64,000 nucleotides of DNA from NCBI GenBank assembly GCA_963575745.1, contig CAUYUJ010014764.1, forward strand, positions 110,085-174,084, in the 5' to 3' direction. Positions 50,733 through 61,935 of the stretch are shown here, piece after piece. Origin of the DNA: Prorocentrum cordatum. Lineage: Eukaryota; Sar; Dinophyceae; Prorocentrales; Prorocentraceae. Each line of letters begins with the position of its first letter. Position 1 is the stretch's first letter. The position numbers and the translations under genes were made by a program. The notes below the pieces were generated by a model that saw only the letters and a list, made by a program, of their open reading frames with translations, was not told where the DNA came from and did not search any database.

Positions 50733-51234
50733 GCACCCTCCCGCGCTGGCCATCTCCTCGGGAGGCACCGCCGCCGTGCTCTGCTCCCCCTTCCCCCGTC
50801 CCCCCCTTCCTCCTGCACCCTCCCACCCTGCCTACAGTGGGGGCTCGGCCACAAGAAACCTCCGCAGGAGACCCAACCCTGGAATCCGCAATCTGTCCCG
50901 TGAAGATCCAAAGTTGTCGATCGAAAATCGTCGGGATCTTATTGGGGGCCCATCGGCATCCAATAAACCCAGGGCACCCTGGCAAAATCCAACTGGTTTC
51001 TTGGCACGCGCCCCCACTGTAACCTCCTCCTGGACCCCCCGTCCCGCCCCCTCCTTCAAGGAAGGGGGGGGGGGGGAGGGCGGGCGAGGCCAGAGGGAGA
51101 ATGGCAGGCCGGAGGGGCGGGGGGGGGGGGGGCGATGGGGGCCGCGCGCGAGCTGCAGGAGCGCCCCCATGCAGGAACTGTCCTCGGAGGATCTGCTCGC
51201 CCGGGCCGCTCCCGACCGAGGCCAGTCAGGCGTT
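50733..51234. other. Unassigned stretch
   Basis: Contains G-runs at 51064-51135; no gene recognised. Confidence 0.4.
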
Positions 51235-51320
51235 GCAGGATCCTGCAACAACCTGCAGGATCCTGCACCCAGGCCCAGGTCGTCAGTGCGCTCCTGCCTC
51301 TGCAGGGTCCTGCAAGATCT
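51235..51320. other. Cluster of TGCAGGATCCTGCA palindromes
   Basis: TTGCAGGATCCTGCAA (perfect 16-bp palindrome, about 51234-51249), CTGCAGGATCCTGCA (about 51253-51267) and a diverged CTGCAGGGTCCTGCAAG near 51301. Confidence 0.8.
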
Positions 51321-51840
51321 GGCGCTCTGGCTGACCCCCCCCTGCATTGCCCCCCCGTCTCGAAGCTCTAGATGCCCTGGCGCTGCCCACGAGCCGGGGA
51401 AACGCCGCCTACCACAGGGCCTGCCCAAGCGCTGCGCACGAGCGGAGGCTCCGCTAGAGGCCCCCTGGATGGGGTCCCATGATTGGGTCGGAGGAACTCA
51501 CCGCATCGGCGAAACATCGGCGATGCATCGCCGATGCAGCGGCGAGGCCTGGAGCTGCGCAGACGCTTGCGGCTCACGTCCTGGCAGCAAGCTCGAAGGC
51601 CGGGGGGGGGTGGGGGGCGCGGCGGGGTCTCGACGCGCCGGGCTCTCGTGGCGGCAACCTCCTGTGGACTTCGCGCGCTGCTCTGCCGACGCCCCCTTCC
51701 ACGTCGCGGGTCGGGTGAGGCCAAGCGGGGGGACGGCGAGGATGGGGGGAGGAGGAAGAAGAGGAGAAAGAGGAGGATCCATGGCATTGCGCGTTATACT
51801 ACCACGAACGGTCCAACACGTACTCGCACATATTCCCCAA
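51321..51840. other. Unassigned, with one 20-bp perfect palindrome
   Basis: ATCGGCGATGCATCGCCGAT lies at about 51513-51532; its 18-bp core is the palindrome at 9000. No gene recognised. Confidence 0.5.
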
Positions 51841-51844
51841 TGGC

Positions 51845-52738
<894 letters not shown>

Positions 52739-52741
52739 GGA

Positions 52742-53929
52742 TCAGTTCAACAACAAGCTCTTCGTACACCAAGACCAGAACGAATTCTTACCACATTCTC
52801 CACTACGACTCGACTCAAGAGTGACGCCACTCTCGACCTTCCAACTGCCACTCACGACCGAAACCACATACTTCAAATCCAAACACTCAATACACGCCGA
52901 CACCTTTCTACCCCCTCCAAAAAACCTCCAAGCCGACAACCTAGACTCCGACACGGCAACGACCTAGACGCATTTGCCAGCCAGTATCGTAACAACGCGG
53001 CTTTACGAAAAGCAGTAACTGCCACCAACCACCACTTCCAAACACTGCTGACAGGGGGACATGCACCATTGCACCACAACGCGACCGCAGCCATACAGGG
53101 AGTAACACAATGGCTTAAAGCATGTCACGGCATCGACAGCAACATGAAGTACGATTGGGCAATCAAAATATACAACACGGCAGCACACCTACCAAAGATA
53201 TGCAATCCGACTGCGGTTCACAGCACTGTAAGCTCACGCAACTGGCAGCCAATTCCAGCTCAAGCGATGAGGACACGCCGACGACCACTCACTCGACGAA
53301 CGAGAAGGGCAGCAGTAGCACCAGCACCACCGCCACCTACACACATACCACCTACCAAACAACCGCCACCACTGCGGGCCACACCAGTCGCCAACACACC
53401 ACCACCTCAGATGTCTACTACACACCACCATCAGCAACACAATCGCAGCCACACGCGAAGGCCATGACCATCTGGTCATCTGCAACAAGAGTCGCCATCA
53501 ACATCACCGACGCTCAAGATACCCATTGTTTGCCAATTTTTCCAAGACGTTCTGACACAGCGATGGCTACAATTAGTATCCATGCACCGACTAGCACCAC
53601 AGACCTACGCCACCTTTCAAAACTATGTCCCATCCAAGGGACGTGCGGAATCCCCGATACACTATATACGCGCAACACAACGTGAACGACAGCCGTGGAC
53701 GCATCTTTTGCACGACACAGGGAAGCCCACGTTTGTACGAGTACATCGACACAGTACGCCCACACCAAGCACGATACGAGCAGCACCTCGACACTATCCA
53801 CACTCGCAATCTCCAACAAGACACTCCCTTCAAGGAAGCACCGCCGTACAAGGCCCAACCACGCATTTCCAGCTAAACCCAAGACGCAGCAAGCCAGTCC
53901 ACACGACAGAAATAACCACACATAACTGA
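52742..53929 (+). pseudogene. Possible coding stretch in A/C-rich block, interrupted by one TGA
   Basis: Not recognised. One plus-strand frame is open from 52742 to 53464, meets a TGA at 53465-53467, and continues open in the same frame to 53929. The first half translates to compositionally normal sequence (for example WLKACHGIDSNMKYDWAIKI, about 53110-53175), followed by a Pro/Thr/Arg-rich linker. After the stop there is another normal stretch (IPIVCQFFQDVLTQRWLQLV, about 53517-53575) and a Thr/His-rich tail. The top strand is very poor in G and T, which lowers stop frequency and weakens the case. It could be a decayed gene, an exon pair around an intron, or chance. Confidence 0.3.
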
Positions 53930-54114
53930 CTAGACCGGGTGTAGCTGTGATGTGCGTGCCACGACGATGACAACATTGCCGCCAAACCGACGCACAGGCC
54001 CAGAAGACGGGCGGCGACGAGGTGGCGACGGCGACAACATGGTCTCAACATAGCCGCCAGACCGACGCACAGGCCCAGTTCCTGAGACAATAACTAAAAA
54101 CTCCGAAGTTCAAG

Positions 54115-54325
54115 CAGAGTTCGGAGAACGACATAGATTGCACCCCATATATTGCGCAATATAGGCTGCACAACATATGGTGCACATCATGTGCTGCACA
54201 ACGTAAGTTTCTTGACATAGACAACACTACATCGATTGCACAACGTGGATTGCACAACAAATATTGCACCGCGCATGTTGCACCACATAGTTTGCTTCAC
54301 ATCGACTGCACAACCTACATATTGG
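54115..54325 (+). repeat. Degenerate TTGCACCACATA-type minisatellite, copy 1
   Basis: Irregular 12-17 bp words such as ATTGCACAACGTGG, TGTTGCACCACATA and ATTGCACCGCGCA, also at 61735-61935 and 63705-63745. Confidence 0.7.
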
Positions 54326-54790
54326 TAGACATACGCTGTTTGGGGTCACCGCTGGCTACCATTTGAGAGGATACAGCGAAACAGATCACAAGGATGCTCT
54401 TTGAGGACGCAGGGCCCTTGGACGTCAATACTGAAGCCGCAGTCACTGCCCACGGCCATCGGCTGGGGGCTAGGATTGGCCAGGAGGCACGGATGCACGG
54501 GCACTCTTGGAGGAAAGACAGAGCGCGTTTCACAGGCTTTTACATTGGGAACATGCACCGGCGCGTTTCGAACCGAGGGGTGGGCCCCCCCCCAACTCTC
54601 GGCGACGTCGGTCAAAACCAGGCGGACCCACCTCCCCTCCAAACCCCCCCACTTCCGGCCCCCCCCCGCCCCTCCCCTTCCAAGGGGGGGGGTCAAAATC
54701 CCCCCCCCTTCCCTTCGGCGCCGGCGCTGGCGGCCGCAACCCAGCCGACCGGGGGGACAACCCCCCCCCCCCACCTGGCGACGGCGGGAA
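54326..54790. other. Unassigned, with C- and G-run block
   Basis: 54580-54770 carries runs of 7-10 C or G; no gene recognised. Confidence 0.4.
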
Positions 54791-54799
54791 CACAGCGAC

Positions 54800-55440
54800 G
54801 ATTACCACCACTACCTCCACCACCACCACCACTACCACCACCACCGCCGCCTCAACCCACCACCACCACCACCACATACCCACCACACAACCACCACCAC
54901 GACCACAGCCACCACCACCACCACAACCACCACCACCGCAACTCACCATCACCACCACCACCACAAAAACCGACCACCACTACCACCACAACCACAGTCT
55001 ACCACACCACAACCACCAAGGCCACAACCACCACGACTACCAGCAGCACAACCCACCACCAACACCACAAACCACCACACCACCACCACCAAAGCCACCA
55101 CCACCACCACCACCAGCACCACCTCCACAAACCACCGCCACCACCACAACCCACCACACAACCACCACCACCACCACAAACCACCACCACACCACCACCA
55201 AACCAACATCACCACCACCACAACCCACCACCACCACCACCACCACCACAAACCACCACCACACCACCACAAAACCACCACCACCACCATTACCACCACC
55301 ACCACCAACACCCATCCACCACCACAACCACAACCGCAACCACAACAAACCACCACACCACCACCAGAACCACCACCACCGCCACCACCACCACCACAAC
55401 CCACCACCACCACCAACACCACCATCCTCGTCGACGCTCA
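54800..55440 (+). repeat. (ACC)n trinucleotide array, about 0.6 kb
   Basis: CACCACCACAACC-type words throughout. The plus strand is nearly devoid of G and T. Confidence 0.95.
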
Positions 55441-55691
55441 CCGCCGCCGCCGCCCGCCGCCGCAGGCGCCGGCGCCGGCCCAGAAAAGGAAGTCGTCGTT
55501 CCCGCCGCCGCCGCCAGCCGCCGCCGCCGAGACGAAGGCGCCTGTCCGAGGAGAGGGAGAGAGGACAAGTAGGGGAGGAGGGGGTGTCCGGTTCTACACG
55601 CCCCCCCGTCCAAGCGACCACACAACGCGCTCTTTCGGAGGAAAATTACTTACTGATCTTTATGATGCGGCTTGGCCGTACTGGAACAAAA

Positions 55692-55852
55692 TACAGTGGG
55701 GCATGATTGGACGGGACACGCGACAGGACACAAGACCCTTCCGAGGGCCACATTGTCATAGGAATGTAGGGGGCATGGATCGCGAGGCACAGGACACAAG
55801 GGTACCCTTGATTTGGCAAGGTCGACCTGCTAATCAGTGCCGATTGTACGGC
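55692..55852 (+). repeat. Repeat N, second copy
   Basis: TACAGTGGGGCATGATTGGA to GGTCGACCTGCTAATC; matches 48978-49139. Confidence 0.8.
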
Positions 55853-55869
55853 ATAATCATGAGCTTCTT

Positions 55870-56000
55870 GGGCTCCGCGCGGATTTCTTGGATCCGCGCT
55901 GGACCCCCACCCCCCGGCGCGCGGAGCGCACCAGGGGCGTCGCAGGAAGTGCCGCCAGGGGGTCCCAGCGCCGATCCAAGAAACCCGCGCGGAGCGCCGA
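55870..56000. mobile_element. Foldback TIR element family B, copy 4
   Basis: Left GGCTCCGCGCGGATTTCTTG then GATCCGCGCTGG; right CAGCGCCGATCCAAGAAACC then CGCGCGGAGC, inverted. It directly follows repeat N. Confidence 0.75.
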
Positions 56001-56257
56001 AAGTTCACGTGTACGCCAATTCTTCGTTTCAGAAGAGCCCCTCTGGAGACCTACTGGCCCTTATGATGTGGTGTGGCCGCACTTCCCTGAGATCCGACAT
56101 GACGAAAAATGGAGGCATCGTGATACATCACAGCCAGAGCCCTGAAGCCCATCCTTCTGCGCCATTTTTCAAGCCGGATCGATCCGCGAGGGTCCTGGCG
56201 CCCGAAACCACGCGAAAGCGCCTGGCTCGAAAAAATCAAGACGACGGGATCTCAACG

Positions 56258-56335
56258 TTAAGCGCGCCACGCGCTCGTGGTGCTCGGATGTGCAGCCGAC
56301 GGCAACGTATCGCTCGGCGCGGTCGTGGCTCGACA
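56258..56335 (-). pseudogene. Decayed second copy of the Cys-rich exon at 56455
   Basis: About 80 bp direct repeat of 56461-56540. Translated, HDRAERYVAVGCTSEHHERV parallels HDRAECHFAVGYTSEHHECV in the intact copy, with both cysteines changed to arginine and a Tyr changed to Cys. Confidence 0.5.
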
Positions 56336-56455
56336 TCGGTCATCCGACCCCTCCTGGGGTCCACACGCACCAATTGTTCGAGCTTCGTCCAGCCGTGGTG
56401 ACGAGGGGCCCCCCGAAGGCCGAATGCCGCTGCCTCAACTCGACCTCCCTGGCCG
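56335..56455 (+). repeat. Dispersed repeat L, copy 2
   Basis: CACCAATTGTTCGAGCTTCG to GAATGCCGCTGCCTCAACTC matches 14035-14115. It lies between the decayed and intact Cys-rich copies. Confidence 0.6.
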
Positions 56456-56600
56456 TAGGTGCTTAAGCGCGGCACGCACTCGTGGTGCTCCGAGGTGTAG
56501 CCCACGGCAAAGTGGCACTCGGCGCGGTCGTGGCGGTGGCCCCTGCGGCAGCAGGCGTTGCCCTCGCCGCACCAGCCGCAGTACCCGCCTGCGGCTGCCG
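56455..56600 (-). CDS. Exon of a secreted-type Cys-rich domain (WCG...CCR...EC...HHECV)
   Basis: The minus strand encodes GGYCGWCGEGNACCRRGHRH followed by DRAECHFAVGYTSEHHECVP. The spacing C-x2-C-G-x4-CC-x11-C-x12-C with a terminal HHECV is, from memory, a recurrent extracellular-looking domain of dinoflagellates and other algae. The N-terminal Cys pair expected for it is missing here, so it should lie in an upstream exon. CCGCAG just before GCGGGTACTG could be the 3' splice site. The (GAC)n run at 56632-56750 would then be in the intron. Exact exon ends are inferred; function unknown. Confidence 0.45.
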
Positions 56601-56631
56601 CTGCTTCGGGGCGAAGCGCGCGGCTCCGAGG

Positions 56632-56750
56632 ACGACGACGACGACGACGATGACGACGACGACGACGACGAAGAGGACGACGACGACGACAACGACGACG
56701 AGGGCGACGACGACGGCGAGGGCGACGACCGCGACGACGACGAGGCAGCG
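56632..56750. repeat. (GAC)n array
   Basis: GACGACGAC-type repeat with GAG and GGC interruptions; open in all frames. Confidence 0.9.
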
Positions 56751-56897
56751 GCACGCCCCTGCTCCCCGAGGGCGACAGGGGGCTCGGCCGGCTCTCCGGA
56801 GGAGGGGGGGTCGGAGGGGCGGCGAGGCGCGGCGGCGGTCGAGGCGCGCCCGCGTGCCGCCCGCGCGCAGGTGCGCACGAGGGGAGCCACCACCCTG

Positions 56898-57130
56898 CAA
56901 GCACCTGTCAAGCACACCCCTTCAAGCACCCCCCCTCAAGCACCCCCCTTCAAGCACCCTTCAAGAACACCCCTTCAAGCATTTCCCTGCAAGCACCTCC
57001 CTTCAAGCACCCTTCAAGCACACCCCTTCAAGCACACCCCTTCAAGCACACCCCCTCAAGCACACCCCTTCGAGCACCCCTGAAGCACCCCTGAAGCACA
57101 ACCCTTCAGGCACCCCTCAAGCACACCCAA
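56898..57130 (+). repeat. CCCTTCAAGCACAC minisatellite
   Basis: 12-14 bp units CCCTTCAAGCAC(AC), about 16 copies, with CCCCCTCAAGCA and CCCCTGAAGCA variants. Confidence 0.9.
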
Positions 57131-57133
57131 GAG

Positions 57134-57290
57134 CTGAGCAGGGGCCGACCGCCCCGGCACTTCCTCCAGGCCTGCCTCCTCTTCCCCCTCCACCTTCTCC
57201 TGTTCCTCCTCCTCCTCCACCTCCTTTTCCTCCTCCTCCTGTTCCCCCTCCACCTCCTGCTCCTCCTCCTTCTCCTCCTCCTCCTCCCAG
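57134..57290. repeat. Repeat G fragment followed by TCC array
   Basis: GCTGAGCAGGGGCCGACCGC at 57133-57170 is the 5' part of repeat G; (TCC)n with CCA variants to 57290. Confidence 0.75.
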
Positions 57291-57409
57291 ACATGTTCCA
57301 GGGACCGGAACGATTTTCAGGCACCACCGCGGACGTGGCGGCCGCCCTCCTTGGCGCACGCCTGCCTGGCCCATGGGCCTCCGCGCCTGCCCCCGCCACG
57401 GCGACGGCG

Positions 57410-57545
57410 CGGCTCGAGGACGACGGCGGCTCCGAGGACGGCGGCGACGGCGACGGCTCCGAGGACGACGACGACGACGACGACGGCTCCGAGGACGACG
57501 GGTCCGAGGACGACGGGTCCGAGGACGACGACGATGACGATGGCG
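57410..57545. repeat. (GAC)n/(GGCTCCGAGGAC)n array
   Basis: GGCTCCGAGGACGACG units at about 57427, 57457, 57485 and 57500-57525. Confidence 0.85.
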
Positions 57546-57584
57546 ACGGTATGGGGAACGAAAGATGGCATGAACATGAAAACC

Positions 57585-57715
57585 ACGGAGGTCCGCGCGG
57601 ATTGCATCGATCTGTGCTGGACCCCCCTCCCTGCCGCGCGAAGCGCCAGGGGCGGCGCCGGAGGCGCCGCCAGGGGGGTCCAGCGCGGATCCGAGAAATC
57701 CGCACAGACCTCCGA
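57585..57715. mobile_element. Foldback TIR element family B, copy 5
   Basis: Left CGGAGGTCCGCGCGGATTGC, then GATCTGTGCTGGACCCCCC; right GGGGTCCAGCGCGGATCCGA then GAAATCCGCACAGACCTCCG, inverted. Confidence 0.75.
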
Positions 57716-58460
57716 GTCTTTATGTTTATGTCATTGTTCGTACCCCTAGACGACGCGGGCGCGTTTGCGCGCGCGGCACGCTCGCAATGCAATTGCCGAG
57801 GAGACTGCGGTCGGCTGCTGCCGAGGTCCTCCGTCCGTCTCCCCGGCTGGCACGGCAGATCCCCTGAGACCTGGGCGTTGCATGTTTTTCACATCGGGCG
57901 TGTTCTCCCAGAATCAGGCCCCGGACCCCCCACAGATCGATCTGACTCGAAAAAGGCGCAGACAACTGTGGTCCTGATGATACCGTGATGTTTAACGATG
58001 TAGCACTTTTTCGCTACGTCGGATCTCAAGGTCTCGCGGCCCCAGGGCCTGGGAGGGGGGGGGGCCAGGCGGCCGAGAGCACTGGGCACAATGCACTCAA
58101 GACATATCACCGCTCTTGCAAGCAGTACGGCTACGGCATGTAATCGGTAATGCGGAAAGAAAGAGAGTAAGAGAGTGTTCGACCGCAAGCATCCTCTAGA
58201 GGCCACTGCTCTTTCAAGAATGAGGAAACGCATACCAGCGCGCGTGCGTCAATGCACTCCCAGATGTAGATACCAGATGTAGTGGGGGAGGTTCTCCTCA
58301 CTGCTTTTCAGCACTTCTGCCGCTGATACCTTACCTTCTCACCCCACCTAGCCTCCGATGATATGTGCACCGCATGGGCGATACCAAACCTAGCCCGATG
58401 CCCCAACTCAACGTCACGCTTAATACATGATCGCGAGCGGAATAACAATTTCCGCACACT
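57716..58460. other. Unassigned stretch downstream of the Cys-rich gene
   Basis: AATACATGATCGCGAGCGGA at 58422-58441 resembles half of the family H hairpin. Otherwise no gene or repeat was recognised. Confidence 0.45.
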
Positions 58461-59666
58461 CTAGGCCTCATAACAATAGTCCCAATTTCTTCTGCCCGTT
58501 CCGTCGCATCCAGGTACCTCTGTGTAGCCATTTCGATGAAAGCATTTGAGAACCCCTTCGCAGTCGCTGTCGCTGTCACAATCGCCCTGGCACTTCTGCA
58601 AGCCAGATGAGCCCTGGCCGAAGTCGTCGAGCTGTGGTTTGTACCCAGCACTGCTATGACTGCCGCCATCATAACAATAGTCCCAATTGTTTCTACCCGT
58701 TCCGTCGCATCCAGGTACCTCTGCATAGCCATCTCGGTGAAAGCATTTGAGAGCCCCTTCGCAGTCGCTGTCGCTGTCACAATCGCCCTGGCAGTTCTGC
58801 AGGCCGGATAAGCTCTGGCCAAAGTCGTCGAGCTGTGGTCTGTACAACAGCCACGTGTACCAGTCATTGTCTTTCTGTTGACAGCAATGGCCAAAGTCAG
58901 GACGACCCCTGCGATTGGTACCAAACCACGCCTGCACGCAATCTCCATGGTACTTATTCCGATTGATAGAGAAACCCCTGAAATCTGAGATGTCGTGAGC
59001 GCAAATCTGCAAAGCTTCTAACGTGACGGATTCCGAGCCGAAGAACTGCGAACCGCATACCATTCTCGTTATGGTTTTGGGATTCAGAAGGTAGCCCTGC
59101 CTCCTTTCAAACTCTCGCCCATCAAAAGAAAACCTCGACGGTCCCTGCGAATCGTGCTCTCTTGAATCGCTTAAGCTGGTCGGATTGAGTTTGCCCCTTG
59201 GCTGGAGAGTCGGGGAGACGTGAGACTCGGGTTCGGGAGACTCGGGTGGGACCGACGGGGCCGTCAGGAACATGACGAGACGCCATCTGAATTCCGACGC
59301 GACCTCCCGCGGCAAACCTCCTACGAGACATGGACCGTCCACTTCCAGGACGGGCCAGACGCGCCCGCACGCCCGCGCTCCGGCGAGCTCGCGCCTCACG
59401 CTTCCCCGAGCGGAGCGAGGCACCGTCCGCCGCCTCGGCGTCCTCTGGGGCGCACGCACCGCCGGAGCCGCGGCCCGGATCTCCGGCGGCGGCGGTCGCG
59501 CGAACGGCCGCGAGCGAGACGGCACAGGTGGCGTGGCCGTTGGGCGCCATCGCTGCTCTTGCTTGTGCAGCAGCAGGCGGGACTCGCCCATGGACCCGCG
59601 CACCCGATCCTCCGACGGCGCGACTTGTTTCAGGACGTTGCCCCCCCAGAGGTCTAGGGGCTCCAT
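58461..59666 (-). CDS. Cys-rich protein with two tandem CxGDCDxDxDC repeats
   Basis: Function unknown; the repeats look extracellular. With the ATG at 59666 the frame is 401 codons, but the first 150 or so residues are Pro/Arg-rich and may be intronic or upstream of the true start. From about residue 185 the sequence looks genuine: a segment with MVCGSQFFGSESV, FRGFSINRNKYHGDCVQAWF and FGHCCQQKDNDWYTW, then two 67-residue-spaced repeats (about 292-334 and 359-401) reading CQGDCDSDSDCEG.LKCFHR, then VPGC, then NWDYCY. The protein stops right after the second repeat. From memory the GDCD..DC..GL.CF.R...VPGC...DYC pattern occurs in secreted proteins of diatoms and dinoflagellates. No signal peptide was identified. 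The repeats are also a 201-bp tandem duplication at DNA level. Confidence 0.6.
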   Translation of the reverse strand: MEPLDLWGGNVLKQVAPSEDRVRGSMGESRLLLHKQEQRWRPTATPPVPSRSRPFARPPPPEIRAAAPAVRAPQRTPRRRTVPRSARGSVRRELAGARACGRVWPVLEVDGPCLVGGLPREVASEFRWRLVMFLTAPSVPPESPEPESHVSPTLQPRGKLNPTSLSDSREHDSQGPSRFSFDGREFERRQGYLLNPKTITRMVCGSQFFGSESVTLEALQICAHDISDFRGFSINRNKYHGDCVQAWFGTNRRGRPDFGHCCQQKDNDWYTWLLYRPQLDDFGQSLSGLQNCQGDCDSDSDCEGALKCFHRDGYAEVPGCDGTGRNNWDYCYDGGSHSSAGYKPQLDDFGQGSSGLQKCQGDCDSDSDCEGVLKCFHRNGYTEVPGCDGTGRRNWDYCYEA

Positions 59667-59999
59667 CCCGGGGACGGGCTCATCCTGAGTCGTTCCCTGG
59701 CGGCCCCCGGGGCCACCGATGGCCTCCGGAGGCCGCGAGTGGCCAACATACGCCCGGTGTGATTTTGCCACGGCGCGGGGATGTCAAATTTTCAGATAAT
59801 AATGGATTGGTGAATACATTCTTGTACGCATGTATGTATGCATGTATGTCTGCATGCATGTTTGAATGTAATTATGCGTTTGTATATGGCATAGCCTGGG
59901 CCTCTGGCTGCCGTTCAGGAGGATGCAGGCCCGCCCGGGGCGATCTCCAGGCACACCGGGAGCGCTCCCGGCGAGGCGCAGCCACTGGAACGCATCCCG
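59667..59999. other. Unassigned, short ATGTATGC run
   Basis: 59826-59870 is a (GCATGTAT)n-like run; no gene recognised. Confidence 0.45.
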
Positions 60000-60168
60000 A
60001 GCCCCTCCTCCTCCTCCCCCCCTCCTCCTCCTCCTCCTCCTCCTCCTCCTCCTCCTCCTCCTCCTCCTCCTCCTCCTCCCTCCTCCTCCTCCTCCTCCTC
60101 CTCCTCCTCCTCCTTCTCCTCCTCTCCTCCTCACCTCCTCCTCCTCCTCCTCCTCAACCTCCCCCTCC
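60000..60168. repeat. TCC trinucleotide array
   Basis: (TCC)n with CCC and TTC interruptions. Confidence 0.95.
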
Positions 60169-60425
60169 CTTTGGAAACCGACGGGAACGTCCTGGAGTGC
60201 CAACCGCAGCGCAAACTCCGCTTGTCAGGAGTTGTCCGGCGTCGACCTTGAGCCGGCTGCTTGCGTCAAAAAGGCCCGAGCCAAAGTGGCTACGGAAATC
60301 CGCCACGTGGGCACCCAGTGGAGTGGTCTCCGGTCCCTCCGAGCTTCCCCTGTATTGGTCATGCCAAATGCGGCCCATATGCCCCATGGACGGGGATTCT
60401 CGCGTGGCTTCTTGGGTTTGCCGCA

Positions 60426-60475
60426 TTTTTTTTTTTTTTTTTTTTTTTTTTGTTTTTGTTCTTTTTTTCTGGAGG
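60426..60475. repeat. Homopolymer T run
   Basis: About 26 consecutive T, then TTGTTTTTGTTC. Could be the tail of a minus-strand retroposed copy or a simple expansion. Confidence 0.85.
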
Positions 60476-60499
60476 TCAAAGAGCCAATCAATGGACTAA

Positions 60500-60760
60500 G
60501 AGGGCCCCGAGAAGTCCCCAAGACAGTCCATGACGACGGTCCATAAGAACGGCGACAGGGGCCAAGGGCGCTCCAAGACGGCCCAAGATGGCCTCAAGTC
60601 GGCCCACGAGGCCACCGAGACGCAGCAAGAACGCCCAGACCGCCCAAGACGGCCCAAGAGACCCCCAAGAAGCCCCAAGACTGCCGAACATGGCTCCGCG
60701 ACGGCCCAGAAGGCCCCCAAGACGGCTCAAGAGGCGAAACAAAAAACCAGGAGGCGGGAC
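60500..60760 (+). repeat. Degenerate GGCCCAAGA-type minisatellite
   Basis: Irregular 9-12 bp words (GGCCCAAGACG, CCCCAAGA, GACGGCCCA). The minus-strand frame gives LGRLGASWG-like low complexity, not called as a gene. Confidence 0.65.
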
Positions 60761-61019
60761 GCGAAGAGACCTTGGCAGCCGTTCCCTGGATGTCGTCCCC
60801 AAGATCCCCCAGAAGCGCCGAAGAGGCCAACGAAGACTTCCAGCAGACCCTCAAGAAGCCTCCAATGATTCGAGAGGTATCCTAAGAGATGGCATCGAGT
60901 ATCTGGCCCACAACCGAGGCACGTTGGCTGGACGGGCCGAAGGACACATTGTGGCTCCTCTGCCGCTTTCAGAAGACAGTAAGCGGGAAGCTGCTGGGCC
61001 GCCAAAAATGGAGGCGAGG

Positions 61020-61082
61020 ACGAGAGAGAGAGAGAGAGTTAGAGACAGAGGGAGAGAAAGCGAGAGAGAGAGAGAGGGAATC

Positions 61083-61116
<34 letters not shown>
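61020..61116. repeat. (GA)n then (TA)n microsatellites
   Basis: (GA)n-rich 61020-61080 and (TA)15 at about 61086-61116. Confidence 0.95.
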
Positions 61117-61120
<4 letters not shown>

Positions 61121-61528
61121 ACGCTTGCGTTCTTTTGTCACGCCTCCAAAGGTCGCGACCGCTAAATCCGCCGACCCCCTTGCGGGGCCATCAGGCTCCG
61201 GGGCTTAGGCTTGCTGCTCCCTGATCCAGTTCCAATGTTCATTCTCCGATGTTGCAATTCTGTGTTCTGCGACCGACTGTGAAGTCTTGAGATCCGCGCG
61301 AGGTGGGGAGCCGAAAGGGGCCCTGGTTACCTTCACCTGGATGGGGTTCTTACAATTTCTGGGGGGTCCTGTAACGCGTAAAAATACGTGAGAGTCGCGC
61401 CCCCGAAACTATGACCCCTTGCAAATTACACCGCACTCGCGCCCCCGAGGCCAGAATCCCACGACAATTATACAAGATCTGCGTCCCCGAAGCCACACAC
61501 TCCAAAATTACGTGGTCGCGCTCCCGAG
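61117..61528. other. Unassigned stretch
   Basis: Short repeated phrase GCGCCCCCGAAACTATGACC / GCGCCCCCGAGGCCAGAATC / GCGTCCCCGAAGCCACACAC suggests a loose 50-bp repeat at about 61395-61510; no gene recognised. Confidence 0.45.
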
Positions 61529-61760
61529 CAACCGCGGCGTCGTCGGTCGCGCCAGACTAGCTGGACGCCCTGCGCGCGAACCTGCACGCGCTAGCGCGGC
61601 CGCAGCGACGCGCCAGCATGCGCCAAGCAGTAATCGCAATCGCCGCCGCATGGGTTTTGCAAACCAAGTTGGGGGTGGGGGGTGGGATGATTGCACGACC
61701 AGTGGAGTTGACAGCTATTAGTTCGGTTGGGTGAACTGCGCCGCAAGGATTACACCACAT
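61529..61760 (+). repeat. Dispersed repeat P, copy 1
   Basis: CAACCGCGGCGTCGTCGGTC through CATGGGTTTTGCAAACCAAG and ACCAGTGGAGTTGACA; matches 63504-63735. Confidence 0.8.
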
Positions 61761-61935
61761 ACAAGAGTACGATCGCTGCACATGGAGTACACCACGCAGC
61801 GCGCATCAATATATTGCATGGCATCGGGTGCAACACTTGAGTTGCGCACCGCGCAAATTGCACCACACAGCTAGCACCACGTACTTCGCACCACGCAGAC
61901 TGCACTATATAACTTGCACCACATACGTTCTTGTT
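61735..61935 (+). repeat. TTGCACCACATA-type minisatellite, copy 2
   Basis: GATTACACCACATACA, AATTGCACCACACA, CTTCGCACCACGCA and ACTTGCACCACATACG words, directly following repeat P. Confidence 0.7.

Noticed and set aside
60488-60802. Minus-strand LGxLGASWG-type protein
   Set aside because: Translation of a degenerate GGCCCAAGA minisatellite.
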